DNA of 58,000 nucleotides from Adiantum capillus-veneris (Eukaryota; Streptophyta; Polypodiopsida; Polypodiales; Pteridaceae), in the NCBI GenBank assembly GCA_014529385.2, contig CM043968.1, positions 8,788,648 to 8,846,647 on the forward strand, in the 5' to 3' direction. Below are positions 44,925 to 56,657 of the stretch, in pieces. The translations under genes were made by a program, and so were the position numbers. The notes beneath the pieces were generated by a model. The model was not told the origin of the DNA. It worked only from the letters and a program-made list of their open reading frames with translations, and did no database searches. Numbering within the stretch: the first letter of the stretch is position 1; each line of letters opens with the position of its first letter.

Positions 44925-46444
44925 GGTCCCTCCATTGATACATCTAGAGGGCTTGCCTATGGAAAGCCAATAGATGCAACTGATGCAGCAGATCTTGTGA
45001 CCATGGATGCAATTGAACGCTCAATAAAGCAACATACAGACCGCCTCTTGGATGTATTTCATTCTGTTAATGAGAGGCTCTTTCAGCTTGAAACAACGGT
45101 ACAAGGGCTACATCAGACTATTGCAGGGCTCCAATCTATTGAAGGGGAAAAACAGGACCAAAGCAATAGCAGGTTAACGAAGCTGGAGTTAGTGCTTGAA
45201 GAGGTATGCTTTTGGCTTTGAGATATATGGATGGTGCTATGAATGCATGCTTTGATCTGAAACTTTGTTGGGCGACGTCAGTGTGAATTTTATTTATCAG
45301 GTTCGCAGAGGAGTGCAGTTTCTGCATGAGAAGCAGAGTATGGAAGGGGTTAACTCCCATATGGCCAACCTACGTGTGGATGGGCAAAAGCCGGCAGTAG
45401 GTGGCTTGCCACAAACCCCTGCAGAAGGGTGGCAGCAACCAAAAACTGCCAAAGAGGAGGCTCCTCAGGTAGCATTTTCAGAGTCTCCCCCACAGCTACC
45501 ACAGCACATGCCCTCACAATATCCTGCCCCAACACAAGCCCACTATCCTCCTCCACCTCCACTTCCTCAAATTCAAGCCTATACTACTCAGAGCATGGTG
45601 CCATTGCCATCCACTACGAATGCCCCCCCTGCTGCTAATCAGCAACCTTACCCTCCTGCTGTGCAACATATTCCTCCACAATAGCCGAGTTCACAAACAC
45701 CACAACCTCATCAGCATTCATTGCATGTTCCAGCTTTTCATTCTCAGCCAGCACCACAGCTCCCACCGCCAAGCTCGTACAATGTGCCAATTGAAGCAAC
45801 TACATATAGCCATATGCAGCCCCAACACCATCTTCCTCCAACACTTGCACCTCCCAGCAGTACATACTTGCCTGAGCCTCCACACTATACAGGGGGAATG
45901 CATGCAGGGGGGCCACGACAGCCGCCACTGCCTCAGGAAGGGCTCCATTCATCCCAGCAACAACAACCCTGTTGGTTCTCAACTTATGTATGATCCTGTT
46001 GCTGGAAGAATGGCACCTACAGCAACCAGTATGGCTCCGTCTTATGCGCCTCCGCCGCCGATGCCTAAGCCTGCACCGTCTATATATGAAACATCAGGTG
46101 GTGGTGGTGGTGGATATAGTACTTCACCATATCGGGCAGCTCAGCCTATGCCCTCTGCTCCAAGTGGAGGAGGATCTGGCTATCCACGATTACCAACGGC
46201 ACAACCAATTCAGCATGGGTTACCGGCTGCCAATCCAGTATCAAGTGGGCCATCCACTCGCTCTTCATTAGATGATGTGGTTGAAAGGGTTCACCATATG
46301 GGTTTTCCAAGGGAGCAGGTCAGAGGTGTAGTGCGGCAGCTGACAGACCACGGCCAGTCTGTGGAGTTGAATGTGGTGCTGGATAAGCTTATGAATGGAG
46401 GGGATTCTTCTCAACCTGCTAGAGGTTGGTTCAACAGAGGCTGA
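44925..46444 (+). pseudogene. FLOE: FLOE/DUF1421 protein gene, 5'-incomplete and frame-broken
   Basis: Two exons are visible. Exon 44925-45203 encodes a coiled-coil segment (MDAIERSIKQHTDRLLDVFH, then LFQLETTVQGLHQTIAGLQS) and ends at a GTATG donor. Exon 45301-46444, after TTTATTTATCAG, continues in phase with VRRGVQFLHEKQ, a long Gln/Pro/Ser-rich low-complexity region and a C-terminal DUF1421/UBA-like domain (SLDDVVERVHHMGFPREQVR, then LTDHGQSVELNVVLDKLMN). Arabidopsis FLOE1 has this order: coiled coil, QPS-rich disorder, DUF1421. It is a phase-separating protein that senses seed hydration and controls germination. The N-terminal Asp/Ser-rich part is not seen. Defects are an in-frame TAG at 45682-45684 (a CAG to TAG change would explain it) and one extra base in CCC at 45967-45969 that shifts the frame. 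Either this is a pseudogene or these are two sequence errors. Confidence 0.8.
45204..45300 (+). other. Intron of the FLOE-like gene
   Basis: 97-bp GT-AG intron (gtatgctttt...ttatttatcag), phase 0. The reading frame continues exactly across it. Confidence 0.8.
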
Positions 46445-46700
46445 TTTGATGGGTAACTTTCTATGTACAGGTACTTCTCGGATTTGTGGATCTTTCAGTG
46501 CTAGAGGACATGAAGTCTATTCATGGCAACTTTGCACTTGTAAGCTTACACGGTACAGGAAATAAATAGGATGGCGTCTCAATTGTGGTGTGTGAAGTGC
46601 CTTGTGAGTACTTTGTTTTGGTGCTGAAATTGAGGACTTGATCTGCATAAATAAACTACATTGTAGCTCTATTGTTGTGATTATGGTTGAGTTTGGTGAA
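46445..46700 (+). terminator. 3' untranslated region and polyadenylation signals
   Basis: AATAAA hexamers at 46562-46567 and 46650-46655, downstream of the stop codon of the FLOE-like gene. Confidence 0.5.
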
Positions 46701-46795
46701 GGTTTTAATTTGGCTTTAGGGCCTTCACTGCTCAGGCCACTGTACTTTAAAGCACTCTAAAAAATGTCCAAAATCAAAATTTTAAAATAAAACAT

Positions 46796-47231
46796 GGGAA
46801 AATTACCAAAATACCCCTCTAATTTGAGAAAATTCCCAAAATACCCTTGTATCTATTTTGGTTGGAATGTTCAAGATTTTCTAATCTTCATTCGTTTTTG
46901 ACAATTGAGATCCGTTTTTGAGTGCTTAGCATGTAATTTGTCACCAGTTACCATCGCAAAAAAGGCAATTATGTCTAAAAATAATGAAGCAATTCATCTC
47001 CAAAGCCTACGTAAACAACTCAAATTGTAGTTTTAGCATCTTGTATGATAGACAATCACTCTTCTTGTGAAGACCTACAAAAAAATTTATTTTTTCGAGA
47101 AATTTAGTCTCACAACAAGGGGTATTTTGGGAATTTATGACAAAATATCGGGGGCATTTTGGAAATTTTTGAAATTTGAGGGGTATTTTGGGAATTTCCT
47201 CAAATTAGAGGGGTATTTTGATAATTTCCCC
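46796..47231. mobile_element. Mutator-type MITE (436 bp)
   Basis: Terminal inverted repeats of about 50 bp: GGGAAAATTACCAAAATACC at the left and, reverse-complemented at the right, GGGGAAATTATCAAAATACC. Both continue with CCTCTAATTTGAG. Flanked by a perfect 9-bp duplication ATAAAACAT (46787-46795 and 47232-47240). A 9-bp duplication and long AT-rich inverted repeats are characteristic of Mutator-like elements. The inner sequence has further copies of the 'ggggtattttgg' motif and no coding capacity. Confidence 0.9.
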
Positions 47232-47240
47232 ATAAAACAT

Positions 47241-49340
47241 TGATAGTTTATTCAAAAAATATCAATCTTGATATCATCTAATTTGTCTTTTGATGAGGAA
47301 TCTGATGCACTCTTCATATATCAAATTTGACATGATATGCAAAATCCCCCCCAAAATTATGATTTTTTTCTTAGGTGTCTTTATATTGGCCCCTTGCCCT
47401 ATTCTTGCAATGAAGGCACTCTTTGACTTTGTAACAATACTTTCATAGCTATTTGGACTTTCCATAGTGCGCACATAGTTTTCTCCTTGTATCGGTGATT
47501 ACAAAAGTTTTGGTAAGCTGTTGACTTGTCCTAAAAGAACTACTTCTTGTCCTCTTGGAGAGAATTAATTACAACTTCAAAACTTGGCATGTGTTCCTTA
47601 ACCTTTATCGTGGTGAAGGAACCTATACCAACCCATTATCCATATTGGAGAAGATGTAGTGATGCCCCTCGATAGAGCACACGACCAAGCAAAGTCGATG
47701 TGAGTAGCCTTCAAGAGCCCCTTATCAAATAAATAATAGTTCTTGTTCAATATAGGGCATTGAACATAGAGCCACTTACAGCAAGTGTCACACTATACAA
47801 CTATCAGAAACAAAGTCTCTTTTGTGTCTCCAAGCCTTAATTGGAAGGCTATTGATAAGCCTTATGTACAAGGCCGGAACCAACTATTAACAAGCTTATA
47901 GGTCCAATTTAATTTTGCAACAACTAACAAAAGTATTCAACAAAAGACTTCTATCATTAAGGCTGTGACGATGGTATGAGTAAATCAAAATGAATGGATA
48001 GGAGGAGTAAGATTTTTTGGAGGGATAAGGGTAATTTAGGGTTATTGGATATGAGGATAAGGAAAGCTAACTAACAAAGCCCTTGGGGATGAATTTATAT
48101 GGAGGCCCTAATAACTACATATGATGCTCAATTACTAAAGCTAAAACTAAAGCTAATGCCCAATGACATTTGTTTTTAGTGAGCACCACAACTAATTTTT
48201 GAGTTAAGTGGGCATAGTGAGGCTAATAATTAGGAAGATTAGATAGGGAGGGGGGATAAATGGCAGGATTACTTAAAGATAAACCAACATTCTATCCTTG
48301 TAAAGTACCATGAGATTGACACATGACGATGTAGATAATAAGCTAGACAGTTACATAGCTCTTATGCACAGGCTAGGAGAGGTGAAGTGTGATCTCATAT
48401 AGCATGTGCAAAGGCTAGTGAGCCTCCAAGTCACTACCACAATGGTGGGTGTAAGGGACGCTCACATGGTCCAAAGAAAATAATGATGTGTTAGAGCATC
48501 TCTACGTAAAGTTCCTTTCATGGCCATGAATAAATTTGTATGCTATTTCCCAAAGATCGAGAGTAAACTCCAATATTAACAAAGAAATATGTGCTTGTTT
48601 TTTAATTAGAGTAAACTCCAATATTAACAAAGAAATATGTGCATGTTTTTTAATTCCCAAAATGTTATACAACTATGCCTCTTTCCATTGTTGCTTTTGC
48701 ACAATGAAGCTTAAACAAGGTTTAGATAAATGTTATTTGAGGGATCCCAAAATGCAAGATGTGTGTTCATTAACTGAGTGGATGAGGATCCAAGGGTCCT
48801 GTTTGTATCACACCTAAAACTCACTTTAAGCACCTAAAAATCAATCTAGACAAGATATACCTCACAATCCTTGGGGGCCACGACTAGGGACCTAGTATAT
48901 CTCTCAATCCACAACCCAATATTATGTTCAATAAGTTCCTGCCCGTGGATTTTCCATATCTATCTTGTAGGCTAAGGCAAATAAGGACATCTTCCACCTA
49001 TCATCAGAAAGAAGTGGACCTTAATTTAATGTTTTATGCACATACAAAAAAAATTGACAATATTTTGCATGCATTTGAGCAGTAAGGAAGAGATCTTGTT
49101 GACCTCCAAATCAAACTTGACTAGGTTAGTGTGTGCTTGATATCCAAAGACCCCAAAAGTGTGAAAACTTCACTTTGCTACATATTCAATTTATGCATAC
49201 ATCTAGTCAAAACAAGCATATACCCACGATTGCATAATCTTCAGGGACGTCAAAACTAAATAGCAGTGCCTTCATGTTATTTATGAGACACAAAGCCCTA
49301 CCTCCATCACAATGCTTAAACATGATCCCCAAATAATGAT
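47241..49340 (-). other. AT-rich sequence with weak traces of Ty1/copia pol
   Basis: No intact gene. A minus-strand stretch near 47640-47710 has short resemblance to the copia RNase H Asp-Ala-Asp/Ser-Thr-Thr-Gly-Tyr region across frameshifts. That is consistent with the better RT trace at 49341-49571, but weak. Confidence 0.3.
48561..48656. repeat. 48-bp tandem duplication
   Basis: GAGTAAACTCCAATATTAAC and the following 28 bases occur twice in a row (48561-48608 and 48609-48656) with one substitution. Confidence 0.95.
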
Positions 49341-49571
49341 TCAAGAAAACAAATGTGACATCTCAAAATCCAAATTCAGATTAGCCTTGACATCACTAAT
49401 ATGAGTCTCAGCAGGACAAGTAACATAACATATCATCAACAAGAGTACAATGATCATAAGTACATACTCTTTGTGTATTACATGCAAAGTATTCCCAATT
49501 ACAATATCTTGAAAGCCATGTGCAAAATGAGCATGTATCTTCTCGTACAAAACACAAGGAGTTTGCTTCAA
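49341..49571 (-). pseudogene. pol: Decayed Ty1/copia reverse transcriptase
   Basis: Resembles the copia RT stretch around the catalytic site: KQTP-x3-YEKIH at the start, TLHVIHKEYVLMIIVL in the middle, and AETHISDVKANLNLDFEMSH after the place where YVDD should be. The catalytic YVDD has decayed (LLLMICYV). Older than the copia fragment at 43191-44420. Confidence 0.6.
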
Positions 49572-51149
49572 AATTGTACAATACCCGATTCAATGTGCAC
49601 ACCAAGTTCTTCTACCCTTTTTGAATAAAACCAGAAGGTTGTGTTACATACATCTTAGCAAGATGTTTGTATCGTAGCATTACAAAGATATCTTGGTAGT
49701 AGAGGTAGCCTTGAAGGCTTATAGTAATGCTCGACTATATTTTGTTATTACCTTACTAACCTAGGACTATCAATAACTTTTATACAGATTGTAGTTACCA
49801 ACGTTTACCAAACTGCATATTTAAATTGTTACATGATTAAGTTATTTACTTGCGTGCATCATTACCAAAGGTTCAACTACATCCTTACATAGTTATGCAT
49901 GACAAGAAAGTTAAGCAGTTCACTTTTGTAAATGATTTAAGTCATCATATATTTGACAATGTTTAAAGACATAAATATTGTGTTTGTCATTGTAGCTAGC
50001 GTGGTTCACAAAATTGTGTAAGCTCTTGTATATTTAGAAGCTCTACACAAATGACCATCATTGTGTTTGATCGATGAATCTGGATAGTGACCAAAACCAT
50101 CTTTTAGATCTATAAATTCATGTGATCATCGCACGAAATTTCCAGTTTTGCATCATGCAATCTCAGATTTTTTTGGTGATGCATAACTTATGAATCATTT
50201 GATATACCAACACTCTATGTTTGAAAATATGTTAGAGCCTTTGCAATTATAGGATGTTATTGGTAGGCAACTTTGAAAATTTCTAGTATCCCCATGTTCG
50301 ATCACTTTCTTCTTGCACTTGCATTAATTGAATTTAGTATGTGAAAGCCTAATAATGAACACTGCCATGTGTGTGTGGTGTGCATGCTACACAAGTATGT
50401 TTTATGACAAATTTGACATGGAAGTACATAATTGCTCTATATATGCCATGGGTGTAAATTAAATGCATATGGTCGATGATGTGGCAAGTTCAAAGAGGAT
50501 TAGATTAATTTATCTTGCCTATATAATCCACCGAATGAGCTTTGTATCATAATCATTGATCACATGAAAAAATAACGGTTTACGATTGTAATTATCTATA
50601 TTGTTGCCATTTTTTTTAAAGTTACTTGCATGTACCACTCACAAAAGAAGAAATTACAACTTTTTAATTGTGTTTGAACTTTTAAGTTAAGCTATGTCCG
50701 CTCACCAAAGAAGTAATCACAATTTTTTAATTGTGTTTGAACTTTTAAGTTGAGCAATGTCACTAATTAGAGCGTTGTTTTCTTGGTCTTTATGAACACA
50801 AAACGATTGTTAATAAATAAGTAACCAAACTCTTAATGTCTTTTTTTAAATTCTAAACAGTCTCTTTAAGCGTAATCGTTCATGGGATTGCACCATTTCT
50901 TGTATAAATTAGAAGTTTTGCACACAGCATTTGATAGTGAGTAATGCTTGAAAATTGTAGGTTTCTCATATATTCTAGAAGAAAACTACTTAGATGTGAT
51001 TTCCAATTGTTCATTTACTCTTGATTTTTTCCCCTTTGAGGATTGTAGCATTTTTGTTAGTTCATTATCTTGGTCAAAGAGTAGGTAGTTCATAGTGGCA
51101 AGGTGGAAGCTCTTTTATGTTTTAGATTCACACATGTGAGATTTTAGGT
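49572..51149. other. AT-rich unassigned sequence
   Basis: No gene or long repeat recognised, apart from a 63-bp-offset duplication near 50664-50780. Confidence 0.4.
50664..50780. repeat. 63-bp-offset tandem duplication
   Basis: TTAATTGTGTTTGAACTTTT with its flanks occurs at 50664 and 50727. The copies differ at a few positions. Confidence 0.8.
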
Positions 51150-51673
51150 TCACACATGTGAGAAGATGCATATGCTACAAGTAATGTACTTCCCGAGGCT
51201 TCTCTAACGTTTGAAGGCAACACCCTGTTTTCATTTTCCTTCCTTGGAGGACGAACAAGGATGACATAAGAGATTTCTTTATTCGAAGATTCTTCTCTCA
51301 CATAACATGAACTTTTAGCATGAAATTAAAATTTCTCATCATCTAAACAATCACCATCTTTCTAAGTTTCAACTTTGATTGTCAACCAACTTCATTTCAA
51401 CTATTTTTGAAAAATATGCTTGCCTTTCCTATCTTTGATTTAGAACTTCAACAGTTTTACACCATTTTTTGAAGTTGGGATTTTTATCCAAAATTACAAT
51501 TAATTCTCTTGAAAGTAGATTGTAGATCCTACTGGTTCATTTTATGCCAAAAAGAATCAGTTTCTTGGAAAGCTGCTTCTAAATTGTAGTGCACAAGTCT
51601 AAGTAGTATCAATTCTTTTATAGTGATTGATAATACATGAATGTAAAGACACACATTTGCAAGTGGATGGATG

Positions 51674-51727
<54 letters not shown>

Positions 51728-52490
51728 GATGAATTTTTGACCCTTGCCATCGCTTTTGACATGGACTCTATGTTATTAACAATTTTTAAATCAATAGAAT
51801 ACAATGGTGCAACATGCTCAAAGGAGACATGATTATGGGCCTGTTGGAGAGAGAGAACTGGATCTTATACACATCAAAAATATGTTTTTTAGAAATTCAT
51901 AATTGGTATCTCATTCTTGCTACTTGAGGCACATATCTACACATTCTCTATTCCATAAAGAGCAAGATAAGTTGAGCCTCAAGATAGGGAAGGCAAAAAC
52001 ATTTTTTCCAAAATATCCATGGTACCACAATCAACACTTTGAGGCTATATTTCAAAACATTTTTTCTTTTTAGAATGACCAAAGAGACAAAAGAAATTTT
52101 TAATTGTTACAAGGAATCTATATCATATCAATGGCAATTTTTTAAAGCACCAAACCAATTTTGACCAATTCCTAGTCTAAATAAGGACATAAAATGTAGC
52201 TTGCATGGAAACCAAACTTTGCTCTTCCCCAAATGAAACATCGCTTGTCATTATATTATACACTAGTATGGCCGGCCGCCTTCGGCGGCCTCTCTCTCTC
52301 TCTCTCTCTTCGTGTGAGAGAAAACCGATACAAACTTGGTGGATCTTAACCATCTTCAAAAGGCCAAGATGGTCGATGAGAGCAAACTGATACAATCTTA
52401 GTGGATCTAATACAATGTCTGGGTACAAAATAAAATAAAGGAAAATAAAAGCTAAAATGAACATCAGTGACTAAGGATGCCTGCATCAGG

Positions 52491-52529
<39 letters not shown>

Positions 52530-53229
52530 TTTCAAATCACTAAGAAAAAAAAGGGACTTGTGTGCAGCCTTGTGTGTGTGTGTGAGTGAGTGAGAGAGAG
52601 AGTGAGAAAGAATGAGAAATGAAATGAAATGTTATTTAACCTCTTCAAAAGTCCAAAATGACTAATGAGAGCAAATTAATACAAACTTGGTGGATTTTAA
52701 CCGTCTTCAAAAGGCCAAAATTATGACCGATGAGAATATAACCTTAGTGGATCTAATACAATGTCTGGTTACAAAATAAAGTGAAGTAAATTAAAAGTTA
52801 AAATTTGATGTCGAGACGTGGCCTTGGGGAGAGCAGGTGTCGGAGGTGACCTTGGGAGTGGATCCTTGCAACAGCACCACCAGTTCAGCACTATGTTCTT
52901 ATGTCTTAGAGAGAGAGAGAGAGAGAAAGAGAGAGAGCTTTGTTGATCAACAATATCCCAAACCCTTTTCTAACAAAAGCAATACTCACCTTGAACAATT
53001 GATTGTCCCACTACAGAGAGTGCCGTAGCAACTCGTTGCAAAAATCAAGAAGAAAAAACTCTCTAGCCTTAATTTGTTTAGGTTGCAGCAATCAAAATCC
53101 CGTTGATGAGGTGTAGACTACAATAGGCAATAGCTTGTTAATTATTTTGCAGGTTTCTAAACCTGCTCCGCAAAGCTAGCTACCATGAGCATTCACATCC
53201 CAATCCCCAACTCACGTGCTGCAAGTTTC

Positions 53230-53780
53230 TAAACCTGCTCTGCATATAGTGAGCATTCATATTCGGCCAATGGCGCACTCATCTGTGCCATGTTGCGGAT
53301 ACTGCAGTTATCAAAGGAGCAGCCCTCGTCTACTGGATACACAGTGCGACATGCATCCTCACGCATATTGGCCACATGTGGTATGATACTCTCTTGCATA
53401 GAGCTGCACTCATCCGAGCTGGTTTGGTAGCTGTGCCGTGTAGCATCTTTGAGTCTTTACATCTCTCCATTTCTTGTATCTGATGATTGCCAATGTGGTT
53501 CTAATTGGACTGGCACAATTTCTCCCGCATCCAAGTTTTCATGTGTACTCGATGGCTCGGATGTTGCTGTAGTACTGGTTGAGGATTTTGAGGCATCATT
53601 AGTGCCTGTACGACAGGGGGATGGTTGAGGCCAGGCTAGGATTCTTGTGCAGCTATGGTGGTGAGGGAGCTTGGGAACTGGAAGGGAGGTGGTGATGCTG
53701 GGACTGCACATGCGTGCACTATAGAGCAGCCCAACATGGCGCCCTAGGCCAAGGGAGGCATCTTGTGAAGGAAGAAGAGG

Positions 53781-53817
<37 letters not shown>

Positions 53818-53910
53818 GATGCGAGGAGGCGGTCGCAACAGCTTGAACATTTGAGGCAAGAAAGCTCTCATGGAAGCTTGAGGCCCGTTTAAATCAAGCC
53901 TAGCCCGCAA
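53230..53910 (-). pseudogene. Captured coding-like segment, left Helitron
   Basis: Counterpart of 55221-55919, interrupted by a 33-bp G run (53784-53816 on the plus strand) that shifts the frame relative to the right arm. It has the same in-frame stop after RNGEM as the right copy. Product unrecognised: a Pro-rich run followed by a Ser/Thr-rich region. Confidence 0.4.
53784..53816. repeat. Poly-G tract (33 bp)
   Basis: Uninterrupted G run. The right-arm counterpart is a 54-bp C run at 55315-55368. Confidence 0.95.
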
Positions 53911-54408
53911 CCCAAGGGCTCTGCGCTACGAATCCGAGAGGAGAGAGGAAGCTAGGAGGCGGGAGGGGGGGCCTGCCCACAACTCAAGGGGGCGGCGAGT
54001 GCCTGCCCGCAACTCAAAAACGCTGAGAGAGCAAGAGAGGGCGTGTCGTTTCAGTGCCGATCTGGTAAGGGGCATCGTTAGTCGGAAGGGAGGGTCTATT
54101 GCTGTGAACGAGCATTTGCTGCCACATGGCAGTCCTCTCCTGCCTTTTTAATATAGATATAAGATATACGCATAAATTCCTATTGAATTTATGTATATAT
54201 ACCTGAACGATTTAAGTGTTACAGTTAGGTGCATGAGGTGGTTATTGATTCTAGCACAAGTTTACTTTAGCTAGCCACATTATCAATACATGAAGTTTAC
54301 ACAGCTACTTTGAGATTGTCCTAGACACCTCATATGTTTTTCCTCTCCATGTCAATTGCATCATTTACATCACCATAAAAAGTAACCCAATATCTTTGGG
54401 ACAGTTAC

Positions 54409-54589
54409 GAAACATGCTTGGTTTTGATATCTCCATGTTTCATGATAATATTTGTAATAATGCTAACATCCCATCTATGACCATTAAGAATCACAAGCTT
54501 ATCATCCAATTTTGTGCTTGACAAAAGCACAAGCTAAGTAACCATACTTAAAGATGGGAACTAAAACCATCTTGCAATATCATGCCTTC

Positions 54590-54620
<31 letters not shown>

Positions 54621-54723
54621 GTGTGTGTGTGTGTGTGTGAGTGTGTGTGTGTGTACATACACAAGGGTGTGTGTGTGTGTGTGTGTGAGTGTGTGTGTGT
54701 GTACATACACAAGGGTGTGTGTT
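54409..54723. repeat. Palindrome spacer with CA/GT microsatellites
   Basis: 315 bp between the arms. Begins with unique AT-rich sequence, then (CA)n from 54590. From about 54617 there are two tandem 48-bp units built of (GT)n, 'gagtgtgtg', 'tacatacacaagg'. The CA/GT arrangement is itself partly self-complementary. Confidence 0.9.
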
Positions 54724-55220
54724 GTAACTGTCCCAAAGATATTGTGGTTACTTTTTTGGTGATGTAAATGATGCAATTGACATGGAGAGGAAAAACATAT
54801 GAGGTGTCTAGGACAATCTCAAAGTAGCTGTGTAAACTTCATGTATTGATAATGTGGCTAGCTAAAGTAAACTTGTGCTAGAATTCAATAACCACCTCAT
54901 GCACCTAACTGTAACACTTAAATCGTTCAGGTATATATACATAAATTCAATAGGAATTTATGCGTATATCTTATATCTATATTAAAAAGGCAGGAGAGGA
55001 CTGCCATGTGGCAGCAAATGCTCGTTCACAGCAATAGACCCTCCCTTCCGACTAACGATGCCCTTACCAGATCGGCACTGAAACGACACGCCCTCTCTTG
55101 CTCTCTCAGCGTTTTTTGAGTTGCGGGCAGGCACTCGCCGCCCCTTGAGTTGTGGGCAGGCCCCCCTCCCGCCTCCTAGCTTCCTCTCTCCTCTCGGATT
55201 CGTAGCGCAGAGCCCTTGGG

Positions 55221-55313
55221 TTGCGGGCTAGGCTTGATTTAAACGGGCCTCAAGCTTCCATGAGAGCTTTCTTGCCTCAAATGTTCAAGCTGTTGCGACC
55301 GCCTCCTCGCATC

Positions 55314-55371
<58 letters not shown>

Positions 55372-55919
55372 CCTTTCTTCCTTCACAAGATGCCTCCCTT
55401 GGCCTAGGGGCCATGTTGGGCTGCTCTATAGTGCACGCATGTGCAGTCCCAGCATCACCACCTCCCTTCCAGTTCCAAGCTCCTCACCACCATAGCTGCA
55501 CAAGAATCCTAGCCTGGCCTCAACCATCCCCCTGTCGTACAGGCACTAATGATGCCTCAAAATCCTCAACCAGTACTACAGCAACATCCGAGCCATCGAG
55601 TACACATGAAAACTTGGATGCGGGAGAAATTGTGCCAGTCCAATTAGAACCACATTGGCAATCATCAGATACAAGAAATGGAGAGATGTAAAGACTCAAA
55701 GATGCTACACGGCACAGCTACCAAACCAGCTCGGATGAGTGCAGCTCTATGCAAGAGAGTATCATACCACATGTGGCCAATATGCGTGAGGATGCATGTC
55801 GCACTGTGTATCCAGTAGACGAGGGCTGCTCCTTTGATAACTGCAGTATCCGCAACATGGCACAGATGAGTGCGCCATTGGCCGAATATGAATGCTCACT
55901 ATATGCAGAGCAGGTTTAG
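55221..55919 (+). pseudogene. Captured coding-like segment, right Helitron
   Basis: Frame from ATG 55221 with a Pro run encoded by the poly-C tract, then a Ser/Thr-rich part (SKSSTSTTATSEPSSTHEN) to TAA at 55689-55691. The same frame stays open after the stop for 76 more codons (SSMQESIIPHVANMREDACR, ending YECSLYAEQV) up to TAG at 55917-55919. A frame that continues past one stop is what a decayed captured exon would look like. I do not recognise the protein. Confidence 0.45.
55315..55368. repeat. Poly-C tract (54 bp)
   Basis: Uninterrupted C run. The left-arm counterpart has 33 G. Confidence 0.95.
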
Positions 55920-56618
55920 AAACTTGCAGCACGTGAGTTGGGGATTGGGATGTGAATGCTCATGGTAGCTAGCTTTGCGGAGCAGGTTTAGAAACCTGCA
56001 AAATAATTAACAAGCTATTGCCTATTGTAGTTACACCTCATCAACGGGATTTTGATTGCTGCAACCTAAACAAATTAAGGCTAGAGAGTTTTTTCTTCTT
56101 GATTTTTGCAACGAGTTGCTACGGCACTCTCTGTAGTGGGACAATCAATTGTTCAAGGTGAGTATTGCTTTTGTTAGAAAAAGGGTTTGGGATATTGTTG
56201 ATCAACAAAGCTCTCTCTCTTTTCTCTCTCTCTCTCTCTCTAAGACATAAGAACATAGTGCTGAACTGGTGGTGCTGTTGCAAGGATCCTCGCCACCGTC
56301 ACCTCCGACACCTGCTCTCCCCAAGGCCACGTCTCGACATCAAATTTTAACTTTTAATTTACTTCACTTTATTTTGTAACCAGACATTGTATTAGATCCA
56401 CTAAGGTTATATTCTCATCGGTCATAATTTTGGCCTTTTGAAGACGGTTTAAAATCCACCAAGTTTGTATTAATTTGCTCTCATTAGTCATTTTGGACTT
56501 TTGAAGAGGTTAAATAACATTTCATTTCATTTCTCATTCTTTCTCACTCTCTCTCTCACTCACTCACACACACACACAAGGCTGCACACAAGTCCCTTTT
56601 TTTCTTAGTGATTTGAAA

Positions 56619-56657
<39 letters not shown>

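Larger units (their letters stand above)
52263..54157 (-). mobile_element. Non-autonomous Helitron in the left arm
   Basis: On the minus strand: 5' end TCTATATTAAAAAGG (TC at 54157-54156), 3' end CTAG (52266-52263). A perfect GC-rich hairpin, GGCCGCC-GAA-GGCGGCC, lies seven bases before CTAG. Flanked by A on the 5' side and T on the 3' side, as expected for Helitron insertion between A and T with no target duplication. No Rep/helicase gene, so it is non-autonomous. It carries a coding-like segment (53910 to about 53230). Confidence 0.8.
51150..54408. repeat. Large inverted repeat, left arm
   Basis: Reverse complement of 54724-58000, recognisable throughout. For example, TCACACATGTGAGAAGATGC at 51150 pairs with the last bases of the window. 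The arm reaches GGGACAGTTAC at 54398-54408. It contains a complete Helitron and GA/CT microsatellites (51678-51724, 52288-52310, 52493-52528). Differences from the right arm include substitutions, microsatellite lengths and the G-run length. Its left limit is unknown because the partner leaves the window. Confidence 0.95.

Noticed and set aside
54548-54776. Thr-His and Cys-Val repeat proteins
   Set aside because: Translation of CA/GT microsatellites in the palindrome spacer.
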